The notes beneath the pieces were generated by a model. The model worked only from the letters and a program-made list of their open reading frames with translations, was not told the DNA's origin and did not search any database. From DATFJT01 sp965230755 (GTDB lineage: Bacteria > Bacteroidota > Bacteroidia > Chitinophagales > Saprospiraceae), in NCBI GenBank assembly GCA_965230755.1, contig CBDDLT010000019.1:1-64000 (forward strand): a stretch of 64,000 bases of DNA. The letters run 5' to 3'. The translations under genes and the position numbers were made by a program. Positions 1 to 9,754 of the stretch are shown here, piece by piece. Position 1 is the stretch's first letter. Every line of letters begins with the position of its first letter.

Positions 1-2
1 CT

Positions 3-815
3 ATTGCTCCTACTCCGATTATTGTTGGTGATTCGACCTTCTGTGAGGATGATACCATCGTATTGACTGTTATCAATCCAGTTGCTTCGGCTACTTATGA
101 TTGGACAGGACCGAATGACTTTACAGATACGGGTAATCCAATTACAATTTTGGATGCGAAGACAAGTAATATTGGTGCCTATACGGTGACCACTTCGATT
201 CCAGGTTGTGGATCTGCGACATCTGCTCCATTTAATATAGTTGACGTATTTACTGCTCCGATAGTTTCGGATACTAGCTTGTTTGTTGTTCAAGACAGCT
301 TCACGGTTGATACCGTTTTGGTGAGCAACTTAGGTAATACAAACTACGATGTAACCGTAACTACTAGTCCTAGCAATGGTACTGTTTCATTTAGAATGGG
401 TGTTGATGGCGTTGTAGCCACTTATACTCCGAATGCGGGATATGTAGGAACTGATATTACAACATTTACCGTATGTGTAACGGATTGTTCACTTTGTACG
501 ACCAGAACAATAACTTATACCGTTGAACCGGTATTTGATGAGTGTATCGTGTACAATACTATTACTCCGGATGGTGATGGATTTAATGAAAGAGTGACGA
601 TACCTTGCCTTGATTCTGGATTATACCCAGACAATGAGATGGTAATCTTTAATCAATGGGGAGATGAAATATACAGAGCTGCTCCATATTCGAACAGCTT
701 TGGTTGGGACGGAACCTATGAGGGTGAGCCGGTACCTGACGGAACATATTTCTACATATTTAGAGAGAGCAGTAGTGCTCCACTTCAAAAAGGATTCATC
801 ACAGTATTTAGATAA
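3..815 (+). CDS. T9SS cargo protein with type B (gliding-motility) sorting domain, 3' part
   Basis: The reading frame is open from the left edge of the window, so only the last ~270 residues of a larger secreted protein are present. The visible part holds Ig-like/cadherin-like beta repeats (threonine-, valine- and asparagine-rich) and ends in a typical gliding-motility-associated C-terminal domain: NTITPDGDGFNE, then a NQWGDEIY strand, GWDG, and PDGTYFYIF. In Bacteroidota this roughly 90-residue type B domain directs export through the type IX secretion system and needs a partner of the PorP/SprF family, which is encoded immediately downstream with overlapping or near-overlapping ends. The full protein is probably a large SprB-like adhesin, but its size and ligand cannot be judged here. 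Confidence 0.88.
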   Translation: MAPTPIIVGDSTFCEDDTIVLTVINPVASATYDWTGPNDFTDTGNPITILDAKTSNIGAYTVTTSIPGCGSATSAPFNIVDVFTAPIVSDTSLFVVQDSFTVDTVLVSNLGNTNYDVTVTTSPSNGTVSFRMGVDGVVATYTPNAGYVGTDITTFTVCVTDCSLCTTRTITYTVEPVFDECIVYNTITPDGDGFNERVTIPCLDSGLYPDNEMVIFNQWGDEIYRAAPYSNSFGWDGTYEGEPVPDGTYFYIFRESSSAPLQKGFITVFR

Positions 816-835
816 TGGAAAGAAAAAATTTCAAC

Positions 836-1801
836 ATGAAATATATAGTATCAATCATCGCACTGGTTTTGTTTGGCTTGACGGCTCAAGCTCAGCAAGA
901 ACATCAGTTTACGCAGTTCATGTACAATAAGGTATACTACAATCCCGCATTTGCAGGATCAAGAGGTGTATCCAGCATAACTGCGCTTTACAGAAATCAA
1001 TGGCTGGGTTTCGAAGGTTCGCCTATCAGTTATCTGGCAAGTTTTGAGACTCCTATGCAAAATCAGAATGCAGGAATTGGTTTTCTGATAGGGAACTACA
1101 ATATAGGGATCATGGATTCCTGGCAAGCTACCCTATCCTATAACTATAATATAAAGTTTTCCGAAAACAGCGGATTGAGATTGGGTTTAAGTGGTTCGTT
1201 GAGAACGCTTAGTATAGATTTTACAGACCCCGATGCCATGATAAGACAACCAGGGGATAATTCCATCAACACGGGATCCCAGACCTCTTATAAAGGCAAT
1301 TTTGGGATAGGTGGTGTATTGGAATTTAATAAGTTTCATGTTGGAGTTTCTGCACCACTAATTTTCCCTAACGAAATAGGTGAAAGTGATGGACAGTCGG
1401 TTATTGCCGAGTATACTCCTCACATCTACGGTATCTTTGGTGCACGGCCAAACCTAACGGATAATATAGTATTGCAACCAACGGTCATACTCAAATACGT
1501 GGAGAACGCTCCTCTTGATTTTGACGCAAACTTAAGTCTTCTTTTCAATAATACTTTCCTGATTGGATCTTCATACAGGCACGGTGGTACTGGCTTTGCT
1601 GAGTCTATTGACTTCAACTTGTTTTACCAGATTGTTCCTTCTTTTGGAATAGGTGCTGCATATGATATGCATATTGACGAAGTGTCCGATTTGGGTACAG
1701 GCAGTTTAGAATTCCTCGCCAGATTTGACTTCGGCGGTGGAGTCGGTGGAGGTGCAGGAGGCTCCAATAATATTTTAGAAAATCCTAGATACTTCTTTTA
1801 A
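836..1801 (+). CDS. PorP/SprF family type IX secretion membrane protein
   Basis: This is an outer-membrane protein of the PorP/SprF family, which assists secretion or anchoring of the type B sorting-domain protein encoded just upstream. The mature N-terminus after a signal peptide ending in TAQAQ shows the family signature (QFTQFMYNKVYYNPAFAGS, then RNQWLGFEGSP). The rest is alternating hydrophobic beta strands typical of a barrel, ending in a glycine-rich tail. An ATG at 815 overlaps the preceding stop codon (TAATG) and would add seven residues. The ATG at 836 is preferred because it places a normal lysine plus hydrophobic signal peptide at the very start. The next gene begins 22 bases downstream, so the three genes look like one operon. 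Confidence 0.9.
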   Translation: MKYIVSIIALVLFGLTAQAQQEHQFTQFMYNKVYYNPAFAGSRGVSSITALYRNQWLGFEGSPISYLASFETPMQNQNAGIGFLIGNYNIGIMDSWQATLSYNYNIKFSENSGLRLGLSGSLRTLSIDFTDPDAMIRQPGDNSINTGSQTSYKGNFGIGGVLEFNKFHVGVSAPLIFPNEIGESDGQSVIAEYTPHIYGIFGARPNLTDNIVLQPTVILKYVENAPLDFDANLSLLFNNTFLIGSSYRHGGTGFAESIDFNLFYQIVPSFGIGAAYDMHIDEVSDLGTGSLEFLARFDFGGGVGGGAGGSNNILENPRYFF

Positions 1802-1823
1802 AGATCATAACTAAAGGCTCGAT

Positions 1824-3920
1824 ATGAAATACTTGTTTAGACACATATTAGTTTTATTCGTAATATCCAACATTGCCCTTTGTCCTCAAGGATTTAGCCA
1901 GGGCGTTGAAATCATCAACGAAACCGAATTGAATTCTGCAGAATTGGAATTTGCTCCTAGTTTTTATCGCGACGGAATCGTTTTCCTTAGTTCGAGAAAA
2001 ATAGATGGTGGTAAACCTGTTAAGGACAAGAGAATTGATCTCAATGCTTTTTCTATTTTTAAAAGCGTTAGAGCGGAATCCGGTAATCTTGGAGCGGCTG
2101 AGGCTTTTTCATTGAACTTGACAACGCCAATTCACGAAGGTCCGCTTACTTTCAACACAACAGGAGACCGAGTATATTTCTCAAGAAATTATACTGAAAA
2201 TGGTAAACCAGTAGTCGGCGAAGGCGGTAAAATCAATCAACAACTTTTGTCTGCAAGTAGAACAGGTGAAGATTGGAGTGCTCCGGAAGAACTTCCTTTC
2301 AATAGCCAGGATTACAACATTATTCACCCCACGATCGGAGTAGATAATGATCAATTGATCATGGCTTCAGATATGCCTGGTGGTTATGGCGGATACGATT
2401 TATATATATCTGAAAAAGTAGGAAATAGTTGGACATTCCCTCAAAACATGGGACCGGAAATCAATTCAGATGGTAATGATGTATTTCCTTTTCTTCACGC
2501 GGACGGAATGCTTTATTATTCCTCAGATAGAACAGGTGGCAGAGGTGGATTAGATCTTTATTATACAATAAAATTGGATGGAGCCAATTGGGTTGCTCCT
2601 GTTAATATGGGAGAGCAATTCAATACTTCTTCTGATGATTTCAGCCTTATTGTAGATAGAGATAAGAAGAACGGATATTTTGCTTCTGATCGCTCAGGAG
2701 GCCAAGGAGGTGATGACATCTATAGATTCTTTGCACCTGCTACAATCCATAGTGGTGAAACAGAAATTGTTTCTCAAACAAAAATTACAATTATTGATAA
2801 AGAGTCTGGTTTGCCTATATCAGGAACTAGTCTTGAGTTATTTACTTTGTCAGACCTGACTTTAGATACAGATACTCCGGCGAAAAGAGACATGACATGT
2901 TCTACTGACGCCAATGGATCTTGTACGTTTAATCTTCCTCCTAACTCTTATTACACAACGATTACAGCGGAGGGATACAGCCCTACATTTGAGGAATTTA
3001 AAGTAGAAACCGGAAATACGGAAGTGATCTACGCTCTGGACAAAGAGCAAGACTGCGTTCAGTTGAAAGGTGTGATCTTCAATAAAGAAAACCAATACGA
3101 ATTGTCTAATGTGATCATTCGAATTGAAGAATCTAATGTTGAACAAGGCGAATTAATCGAGGTATCTTCAGATAATCAAGGTCTATTCAAAAATTGTCTA
3201 GAATGCAACAAGTTATATGCTGTAAAAGCCATTATGAATGGTCAGATCATTGCAGAAAAAACGGTATCAACTAAGAACATTGATTGTGCTGAATTACAAG
3301 CATTGATTGCCCAAAATAGTCCTAATAACGGTGGAAATACAGGAGGATCAAATCCTAATAATGGTGGTTCATCTGGATCCGGATCAGGCACTGGAAGTAG
3401 CGGTGGAAGTGGCTCTGGAAGCGATATCAATATCGAATTAGAAGCTGAAAATGTTGTACCTCCGGTACGTGAAGGTGATGTCATAGTTCTGAAGAATATT
3501 TACTATAATTTCGATGATGATAGAATTCGACCAGACGCCAGAGTCGATTTGGATAGATTGGTTGATTTTATGAAAAGATATCCTAGTATTGAGGTCGAAT
3601 TAAGGTCTCATACCGATAGCAGAGGAACAAGCGGATACAACTACGATCTTTCTCAAAGAAGAGCTAGAAACGCTGTTTCTTATCTAGTGAACAATGGTAT
3701 TTCCAGTAGTAGAATATCTCCAAACGGTTATGGAGAAACTCAAATTCTAAACGGATGTACGGATGGAGTAAACTGTAATGAGCAAGAACATCAGTACAAT
3801 AGACGTACAGAAGTTCGAATTACAGCGATAAATATTCCCGATGTGACCATTAGGTATTTGGACAATAAAGGAAATATTATTTCGACAACCTACAGTGAAT
3901 ATCTGAAAAACAATAGATAA
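1824..3920 (+). CDS. PD40 propeller / OmpA-domain protein (PorE-like)
   Basis: A 698-residue envelope protein with a signal peptide. Residues ~30-310 contain PD40/WD40-like propeller blades (repeats such as SSDRTGGRGGLDLY, SDRSGGQGGDDIYRF). Residues ~330-500 hold carboxypeptidase-regulatory-like beta domains. Residues ~505-545 are a Gly/Ser/Asn linker. The C-terminus (~560-680) is an OmpA domain (LRSHTDSRG, then LSQRRARNAVSYL) that would bind peptidoglycan. The order propeller, regulatory domain, OmpA is that of PorE, a T9SS periplasmic component, but without the TPRs of P. gingivalis PorE. It follows a PorP/SprF gene in the arrangement common in Bacteroidota. A role in anchoring the SprF/cargo complex to the cell wall is inferred. 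Confidence 0.85.
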   Translation: MKYLFRHILVLFVISNIALCPQGFSQGVEIINETELNSAELEFAPSFYRDGIVFLSSRKIDGGKPVKDKRIDLNAFSIFKSVRAESGNLGAAEAFSLNLTTPIHEGPLTFNTTGDRVYFSRNYTENGKPVVGEGGKINQQLLSASRTGEDWSAPEELPFNSQDYNIIHPTIGVDNDQLIMASDMPGGYGGYDLYISEKVGNSWTFPQNMGPEINSDGNDVFPFLHADGMLYYSSDRTGGRGGLDLYYTIKLDGANWVAPVNMGEQFNTSSDDFSLIVDRDKKNGYFASDRSGGQGGDDIYRFFAPATIHSGETEIVSQTKITIIDKESGLPISGTSLELFTLSDLTLDTDTPAKRDMTCSTDANGSCTFNLPPNSYYTTITAEGYSPTFEEFKVETGNTEVIYALDKEQDCVQLKGVIFNKENQYELSNVIIRIEESNVEQGELIEVSSDNQGLFKNCLECNKLYAVKAIMNGQIIAEKTVSTKNIDCAELQALIAQNSPNNGGNTGGSNPNNGGSSGSGSGTGSSGGSGSGSDINIELEAENVVPPVREGDVIVLKNIYYNFDDDRIRPDARVDLDRLVDFMKRYPSIEVELRSHTDSRGTSGYNYDLSQRRARNAVSYLVNNGISSSRISPNGYGETQILNGCTDGVNCNEQEHQYNRRTEVRITAINIPDVTIRYLDNKGNIISTTYSEYLKNNR

Positions 3921-3994
3921 TTTGGGCCGAATCGGGTCATAGAAAAATTTTCGAGAACATAACGGTAGTCTTCTCTTATTTTATTTATATTTAT

Positions 3995-4011
3995 TAATTG
4001 TTAAACAATTA
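3995..4011. repeat. 17-bp AT-rich palindrome upstream of PKD protease
   Basis: TAATTGTT and AACAATTA form perfect 8-base arms around a single A, 20 bases before the preferred start codon of the PKD metalloprotease gene. It could be an operator or a weak structural element; no family match is recognised. Confidence 0.35.
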
Positions 4012-4030
4012 TATAATTAAATTTTTTAAG

Positions 4031-7000
4031 ATGAAAAGACTGAGTACTTTTTTAGTCCTTGCTTTGCTTGGGCTGGCGTTCTCGTTACAGGCTTCGTCTA
4101 ACTTCGATGGAAAGAAGGTATCTTATGAGTCTCATATGCTCGACGATATCTTTTACGAATACGAAGTTTACGATTTCGATTATGCGGAACTATCCAGATT
4201 ACTAAAAGAAAACCCAGAAGGAGTCGATGTAAAATTCGATTTAGGTCTGTTCACCACTTCTGTTCATCTCTATGCCTATGACATTAGGTCAGAGAATTAT
4301 GAACATCGGGTTATGACGGAGAATGGATTGGTCATTCTTCCTAAATCTGAGAATATTACTTATCGAGGTTTTACGACCGATGGTAAGGATATTCGTCTTA
4401 CAGTCAATGATGAAATGATCACTGGTTACTTTGAAACCGGTAAGGAGTTGATCTTCATCGAATCAATTTTCTACCTGGACACCGACGCCCCAAAAAGTTA
4501 TTCTGTCATTTACTCTTCCAAGGAAGTTAAACCAACTCCTGACAAGAAATGTGCTCTTCATGAAAAATTGGAAAAAGAGCAAGAATTGGAAGAGAGATAT
4601 GAGCATGAAGTACAAAACCATGAAGGACATGAAAAAATGGCTGGTCTATGTTGGCTATTCGAATTAGCGATAGCTTCGGATTGGCAAATGGTTCAGCACT
4701 ACGGATCAGTTGGTGCGGTGGAAGATAGAAACGTTAGTACACTGAACGATGTACAACCTTTATGGAACATGGGACAATTCGAAGACGATATTGAGTACTT
4801 AATCGTAACTCAATGGACTTCCTCTTGTTCAACTTGTGATCCTTGGACTAACTCTACCAATGCAGGTACATTGCTCGGTTCTTTCAGAAACTGGGGGGAA
4901 AGCGGTGGATTTGGTGTTAATTATGACATCGCTTGTCTTTGGACGCATAGAAATCTAAACGGTGGAACCATTGGGGTTGCATACCTCAGTGGAACATGTA
5001 ACAGTGCTAAGTATCACGTTTGTGAAGATTATGGTGGTGGTGCAGTTCAGATTAGAAACTTGTGGGCTCACGAAATGGGTCACAACTTCAGTTGTCAACA
5101 TACCAATGGATTTTGGATCATGGCACCTTCAGTGAATACTTCAGATGATTGGGCGCCTCTATCCGTGACTCAAGTGGATAATTTTGTTGATGGACTCGAG
5201 AATGGTCCTTGTCCTGATGCCTGTGGTCCTCCACCAGAAGCTCCGGAGGCTTATTTCGAATCTGATGTTCGAGATGGATGTATTCCTTTCTTTGTTGAAT
5301 ACTATGACCTTAGTACAGGTACAATTTCAGATTGGGATTGGGAGTTTCCAGGTGGTGATCCCGATGCCTCCACAGACCAAAATCCAGTTGTTCTTTATGA
5401 AACACGTGGTTTCTGGGACGCTAGCTTGACGGTAACTGGTCCTCTTGGAAGTGATACTTGGGAAGAGTTTGAATACATAGAAGCGAAAGATGTTCCTGTA
5501 GCTAGCTTTACTTATACTGCGAATGGAAGGGAGTTTGAATTTGACAATACTTCTGATCCTTCAGGAGATATTTTCTTCTGGGATTTCGGAGATGGAAATA
5601 CCAGCTTCGAGGAGAATCCTATTCACTTGTACGATCAAGATGGAGTTTATGATGTGACATTCATGATTGAAAATGATTGTGGTTCAGATGAAATCACGCA
5701 AACTATTGACGTAATTTCTCCTGTTACTGCTGACTTTACTTCGGATATCCAGAAGGGTTGTGCTATTCTCGATGTTCAGTTTGAAGATTTATCCTCAGAT
5801 AATGTTGAGATTTGGGAATGGACTTTTGAAGGTGGTGAGCCAGACTTTTCTACTGATCAACATCCATTGGTAAGCTATGATGCTCCGGGTACTTATAGAG
5901 TAGAATTGGAAGTATTCAGCCGTTTGGGGAGATATCAGGATAAGATGGTAAAAGTTGCCTATATCACAGTAGATTCATTGCCGGATCCAAGCTTTACAGA
6001 TTCTACTGATGTAAATAATGGTTTAAGAGTAATATTTGACAATACATCTGTCAACGCCACTTCTTATGAGTGGGACTTCGGAGACGGTAATGGAAGTACG
6101 GATGTCGATCCGATTCATACGTATGCTTCTGACGGAATATATACGGTACTATTGAGAGCTACCAACCAGTGTGGCGACGAATGGTTTGAAAAGGACATTG
6201 AAGTAAGTAGTGCTCCAATAGCTCAAATTAGTTCGACCCCTGACGTAGGATGTGTAGGACAAACTGTACAGTACTTTGATCAATCTCTCGGAACTGTTAA
6301 CAGTGTATTATGGGAGTTTGAGGGTGGATCACCTGCTACTTCCACGGATAGAAACCCGGTGGTTACTTATAACACTGCAGGTGTTTACGATGTAAACTTC
6401 TACGCTACCAACACGGTAGGTACAGATACTCTTTTGAATCCTGATTATATGGAGATCAAGGAACTTCCTACTGCGGCGTTCGATTCAGATTGGATTTCTG
6501 ATGGCACATATGATTTCACCAACAATAGTGATTTCTACAACGGGTCAATTTGGGATTTCGGTGATGGCGACAGCAGTACTGTTAATGATCCGACGCATAC
6601 TTATACTGCGGATGGCACTTATACAGTTATTCTTACTTCATTCAATGAGTGTGATACAGTTAGATCTACAGAAGTATTGAATGTGGTATTATTACCTGTT
6701 GCTGGTATCGCTAGTGATCCCAATGATGGATGTGTTGATCTGGTAGTTCAGTTCAATGACGCCAGTACGGGTACAGTAGATATGCATGAATGGACATTTG
6801 AAGGAGGAGATCCTGCCACTTCTAATGATCCTAATCCAATCGTTACATATAATGCGAGAGGAGTATACGATGTTCGTTTGATAGTTACCAATGTTACTGG
6901 TAGTGATACCGTGGATATGATGAATCATATTGAAGTTGAAGACATACCAACAGCGGGTTATGACTATACACAGGACAGCTTAGACTTCGCTTTCAACGAT

Positions 7001-7933
7001 ACATCAATTTATTCTGTTGATAGCGTTAAGTGGGACTTTGGAGATGGTAATGGAAGTACTATGTTCGATCCTATGCATAGCTATGATGAAGCGGGAGTTT
7101 ATCCAGTTACATTAATTGCTTATAATCACTGTGGAACTGATACCCTTACACAAGATGTATTCATTGGAGGTGCAGAGCCATTGGCCATTATTGCATCTAG
7201 TGAAAATGTAATTTGTGTAGGAGATACGGTATTCTTCATGGATGATTCACAAGGAAATCCTGATACCTGGACTTGGTTGTTTGAAGCTGGAGATCCTGAT
7301 AGTTCGAATCTACAAAATCCATATGTTATCTATAATACTCCTGGGGTATTTGATGTTTTCCTTAGAGCTAGCAACCAATTTGGTATGTCTACCTCTACCC
7401 TAGTGGATTATATCACGGTAATTGCTCCACCACAACTTGATCCTACTTATGATGCAGATGATCTTTCAGTAGATTTCAATTCTAATCTTACTCCTGGATC
7501 AGTAGATAGTATAAGATGGGATTTCGGCAACGGTGACTTTTCTACGGAAATGGATCCGACTTATGAGTATGACGAAGATGGCATGTATACAGTTACTGTA
7601 ACGGTTTACACGATCTGTGGTGAGTACTCTTACATGTTTGACGTAGACGTAATGACTTCCTCCAACCTTGAAATTATTGTTGATAATCTAAGTATATATC
7701 CTAATCCAACTAGAAACATGTTGTATTTGGAATCTTCAGAATTGGTATTGAGTCCAAGTCTGAAAGTAAGTATAGTAGATATATTAGGACGTAATACAGG
7801 AGATTTTGATCATCAAATGATCAGCTCTGAAAAACTGTCACTAGACGTAAGTCGATTAGTAGCAGGAACTTATTTCGTCGAAGTACAGGCTGAAAATGGC
7901 CGTGCTTTCGGAAAATTCGTTATCAGTGAATAA
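4031..7933 (+). CDS. Secreted reprolysin-like zinc metalloprotease with ten PKD domains and T9SS type A sorting domain
   Basis: The start at 4031 (MKRLST...) gives a clean signal peptide; an upstream TTG at 3998 would add an unlikely leader. An N-terminal prodomain (~20-190) precedes a metzincin catalytic domain whose zinc site HEMGHNFSCQH lies at about residues 347-357 (His347, Glu348, His351, His357), followed by a Met-turn at IMAPS. This is the M12B/reprolysin-like pattern. From about residue 395 to 1215 there are ten PKD domains in two alternating types: one with a W-x-F-x-GGDP core and an early cysteine, the other with WDFGDGN and a late cysteine. The end (YPNPTRNMLYLES ... GTYFVEV) is a type A T9SS sorting domain. 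The product is an exported, probably surface-attached, protease. Confidence 0.88.
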   Translation: MKRLSTFLVLALLGLAFSLQASSNFDGKKVSYESHMLDDIFYEYEVYDFDYAELSRLLKENPEGVDVKFDLGLFTTSVHLYAYDIRSENYEHRVMTENGLVILPKSENITYRGFTTDGKDIRLTVNDEMITGYFETGKELIFIESIFYLDTDAPKSYSVIYSSKEVKPTPDKKCALHEKLEKEQELEERYEHEVQNHEGHEKMAGLCWLFELAIASDWQMVQHYGSVGAVEDRNVSTLNDVQPLWNMGQFEDDIEYLIVTQWTSSCSTCDPWTNSTNAGTLLGSFRNWGESGGFGVNYDIACLWTHRNLNGGTIGVAYLSGTCNSAKYHVCEDYGGGAVQIRNLWAHEMGHNFSCQHTNGFWIMAPSVNTSDDWAPLSVTQVDNFVDGLENGPCPDACGPPPEAPEAYFESDVRDGCIPFFVEYYDLSTGTISDWDWEFPGGDPDASTDQNPVVLYETRGFWDASLTVTGPLGSDTWEEFEYIEAKDVPVASFTYTANGREFEFDNTSDPSGDIFFWDFGDGNTSFEENPIHLYDQDGVYDVTFMIENDCGSDEITQTIDVISPVTADFTSDIQKGCAILDVQFEDLSSDNVEIWEWTFEGGEPDFSTDQHPLVSYDAPGTYRVELEVFSRLGRYQDKMVKVAYITVDSLPDPSFTDSTDVNNGLRVIFDNTSVNATSYEWDFGDGNGSTDVDPIHTYASDGIYTVLLRATNQCGDEWFEKDIEVSSAPIAQISSTPDVGCVGQTVQYFDQSLGTVNSVLWEFEGGSPATSTDRNPVVTYNTAGVYDVNFYATNTVGTDTLLNPDYMEIKELPTAAFDSDWISDGTYDFTNNSDFYNGSIWDFGDGDSSTVNDPTHTYTADGTYTVILTSFNECDTVRSTEVLNVVLLPVAGIASDPNDGCVDLVVQFNDASTGTVDMHEWTFEGGDPATSNDPNPIVTYNARGVYDVRLIVTNVTGSDTVDMMNHIEVEDIPTAGYDYTQDSLDFAFNDTSIYSVDSVKWDFGDGNGSTMFDPMHSYDEAGVYPVTLIAYNHCGTDTLTQDVFIGGAEPLAIIASSENVICVGDTVFFMDDSQGNPDTWTWLFEAGDPDSSNLQNPYVIYNTPGVFDVFLRASNQFGMSTSTLVDYITVIAPPQLDPTYDADDLSVDFNSNLTPGSVDSIRWDFGNGDFSTEMDPTYEYDEDGMYTVTVTVYTICGEYSYMFDVDVMTSSNLEIIVDNLSIYPNPTRNMLYLESSELVLSPSLKVSIVDILGRNTGDFDHQMISSEKLSLDVSRLVAGTYFVEVQAENGRAFGKFVISE

Positions 7934-7963
7934 TCTTATGAATTAAGTCAAAAATAAATGAAA

Positions 7964-8002
7964 CAAAGGGCGAATAGGTATTTTACTTATTCGCCTTTTT
8001 TA
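7964..8002. terminator. Bidirectional intrinsic terminator
   Basis: GGCGAATA (7969-7976) pairs with TATTCGCC (7988-7995), extended inward by GTA/TAC across one G-T pair, and is followed by a T run on the plus strand with an A-rich run on the other side. It sits between convergent genes and overlaps the stop codon of the minus-strand glycosyltransferase. Confidence 0.8.
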
Positions 8003-9666
8003 TTTTGAACCAAATAGAATCTAACCTTGGTCCACTCATCGAGAAAAGAATACAAAGAATCAGTTCTAACACGCATCTCGGCCTTCTGATATTCCATTTC
8101 GGGAAGTAGAAATAAATTGTCAGAGTCCTCATTAAATTGTTTATACTGAATGGATTGATCCTTCTCCAGTGCATAGAAATAGGGAATTTCGAATGAAGGA
8201 ACAACTGGATAGTACAAATCATCCTTAATTTGTATTCCTGGAACGCTAATGCTCACTTCTTTAGACTTTAAATCTCCTGTTAAGTATATGGGCTTTTCCC
8301 CGGAGATTTGGATAAGGTTCGAGGCGACCTCTTCCCTATCCGATTCACTGTTCAACTTATTAGTTAGAATTGTTTCGGCAAATACAATTTTGAAAAGGAA
8401 AAAAGACAGGGCAATTGAAAGTAATAGATCTGTAATCTTCATTTCCTTCAAGCTGTAAGACTTGATGAATCCTACAATTCCCAATACCAAAAGAGCTAAG
8501 ATTGTGGGGATAAATACCCTATCCCACTCTATGACCATATAACCTAAAGCAATGACAAGCAGTCCATAAACTAAGGCTTGTAGAATAACTAGTACTCTTT
8601 TAAATATTGGTCTATCATGTTTTGCATAACTGATTAATGGACTCAAAACATTGGTGATGAAAATAATTCCAACGGGTAGTAAGGCTAAGACATATCTTCC
8701 TTTACTTCCTGAACTCAACCAATAAGGCATCATATTGATGACCAGGAAATACAAAGAGAATTCCGTTAGCGAGTCAATTTTAACTTGATCTCGAATCTTT
8801 CTCCAACCCAATACCGGCAACAACAAAACCCAGGGCAGGAAGTATTTAAAAAATTCCAAGGGGTACGCCAGTAAATGACCAAACCATTCCATCCAATTGA
8901 AGGCGTCAACCGACTTATCCTTGGTCTCTGCGATTAGATTTAAAAATAGAACTTGTTGATTCCCTCCGCTCTGACCATAAGTATGGAAGAAAAGGGATAT
9001 GAGTCCAAAAAGCACTAAACTGGCAAGCAATAGGTCACGACCCATTCGAATCCAATTCATTGTCTTATTCCGAATATGCATTAGCGCAATCGCGATACAT
9101 CCCCCGTAAAAGAAGACTATAGCTGGCAATCCTTTGGTAATAAATGCCAAAAAACATACAGCTGCCGCTAAGAGGAAATAAATCGTCCTATCTTTTTTTA
9201 ACCATCTGTATTGAAAGAAAAAGGACAGGAAAACCAACATACTAAAGAAATGATCTAATTCTCCGGTATAGACAGATTGATAAAATAGAAAATCGAATAA
9301 GCTCAAGTAAAAAACCAAGGCTAAAACTCGATGAACCCAGGGTTTATCTCTTAAACACCAAAACAATATCAAGGCAGAAAGGAATATAGATATCAGTCCA
9401 GGAGCTCTTAGACTGAGTTTACTAAAACCACCAAACTGAAAAGACTTGGCCAACACCCAGAAGTAAAGTGGCGGTTTATTATAATATGGAATTCCATAGG
9501 TTGTGAGCTTTAAGTAATCACTTTTTTCTAAAGCCTCATAAGCAATCATAGCCCTTCTCGGTTCTTCTCCCCTCAATGAAGCATTCTTTATCGCCAAAAA
9601 GGAGGCAATTATGCATGTAGTGACAATGAGAATAAGAAAAAATGATTGCGGCCTTCGATTGATCAT
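7987..9666 (-). CDS. ArnT-like membrane glycosyltransferase (GT39/GT83-type)
   Basis: A 559-residue polytopic membrane protein with about 11-12 hydrophobic segments. The first periplasmic loop carries the acidic motif LRGEEPRRAM followed by YYNKPPLYFW, the hallmark of the ArnT/PMT superfamily of undecaprenyl- or dolichyl-phosphate-sugar glycosyltransferases. These enzymes move a sugar from a lipid carrier to an acceptor on the outer face of the inner membrane, for example lipid A or a protein. The C-terminal ~120 residues are soluble and probably periplasmic. Acceptor and sugar cannot be inferred from the context. It is a single-gene unit, separated from its upstream neighbour by a strong terminator. 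Confidence 0.82.
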   Translation of the reverse strand: MINRRPQSFFLILIVTTCIIASFLAIKNASLRGEEPRRAMIAYEALEKSDYLKLTTYGIPYYNKPPLYFWVLAKSFQFGGFSKLSLRAPGLISIFLSALILFWCLRDKPWVHRVLALVFYLSLFDFLFYQSVYTGELDHFFSMLVFLSFFFQYRWLKKDRTIYFLLAAAVCFLAFITKGLPAIVFFYGGCIAIALMHIRNKTMNWIRMGRDLLLASLVLFGLISLFFHTYGQSGGNQQVLFLNLIAETKDKSVDAFNWMEWFGHLLAYPLEFFKYFLPWVLLLPVLGWRKIRDQVKIDSLTEFSLYFLVINMMPYWLSSGSKGRYVLALLPVGIIFITNVLSPLISYAKHDRPIFKRVLVILQALVYGLLVIALGYMVIEWDRVFIPTILALLVLGIVGFIKSYSLKEMKITDLLLSIALSFFLFKIVFAETILTNKLNSESDREEVASNLIQISGEKPIYLTGDLKSKEVSISVPGIQIKDDLYYPVVPSFEIPYFYALEKDQSIQYKQFNEDSDNLFLLPEMEYQKAEMRVRTDSLYSFLDEWTKVRFYLVQNKKGE

Positions 9667-9697
9667 CGAACTATCTTTAGAATTTAGTTCACAAAAT

Positions 9698-9736
9698 AAA
9701 AAATGCCAAGGTATGTATCCTACCTTGGCATTTTTT
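9698..9736. terminator. Intrinsic terminator, perfect 16-bp stem
   Basis: Bases 9698-9713 (six A then TGCCAAGGTA) are exactly complementary to 9721-9736 (TACCTTGGCA then six T) with a 7-base loop. The symmetric A/T tracts make it functional in both directions. It ends the TPR-protein gene transcribed on the minus strand. Confidence 0.9.
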
Positions 9737-9754
9737 AAATACTTATATGATCAA

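Noticed and set aside
664..930. 88-codon frame overlapping the T9SS cargo and PorP/SprF genes
   Set aside because: It is out of frame with two well-supported genes that share the same bases.
3921..3994. Search for a terminator after the PorE-like gene
   Set aside because: The GC-rich GGGCCGAATCGGGTC stretch does not form a convincing stem with a T tract.
5210..7670. Repetitive DNA that could suggest a CRISPR array
   Set aside because: The periodicity is that of PKD protein domains in an open reading frame, with diverged copies and no spacers.
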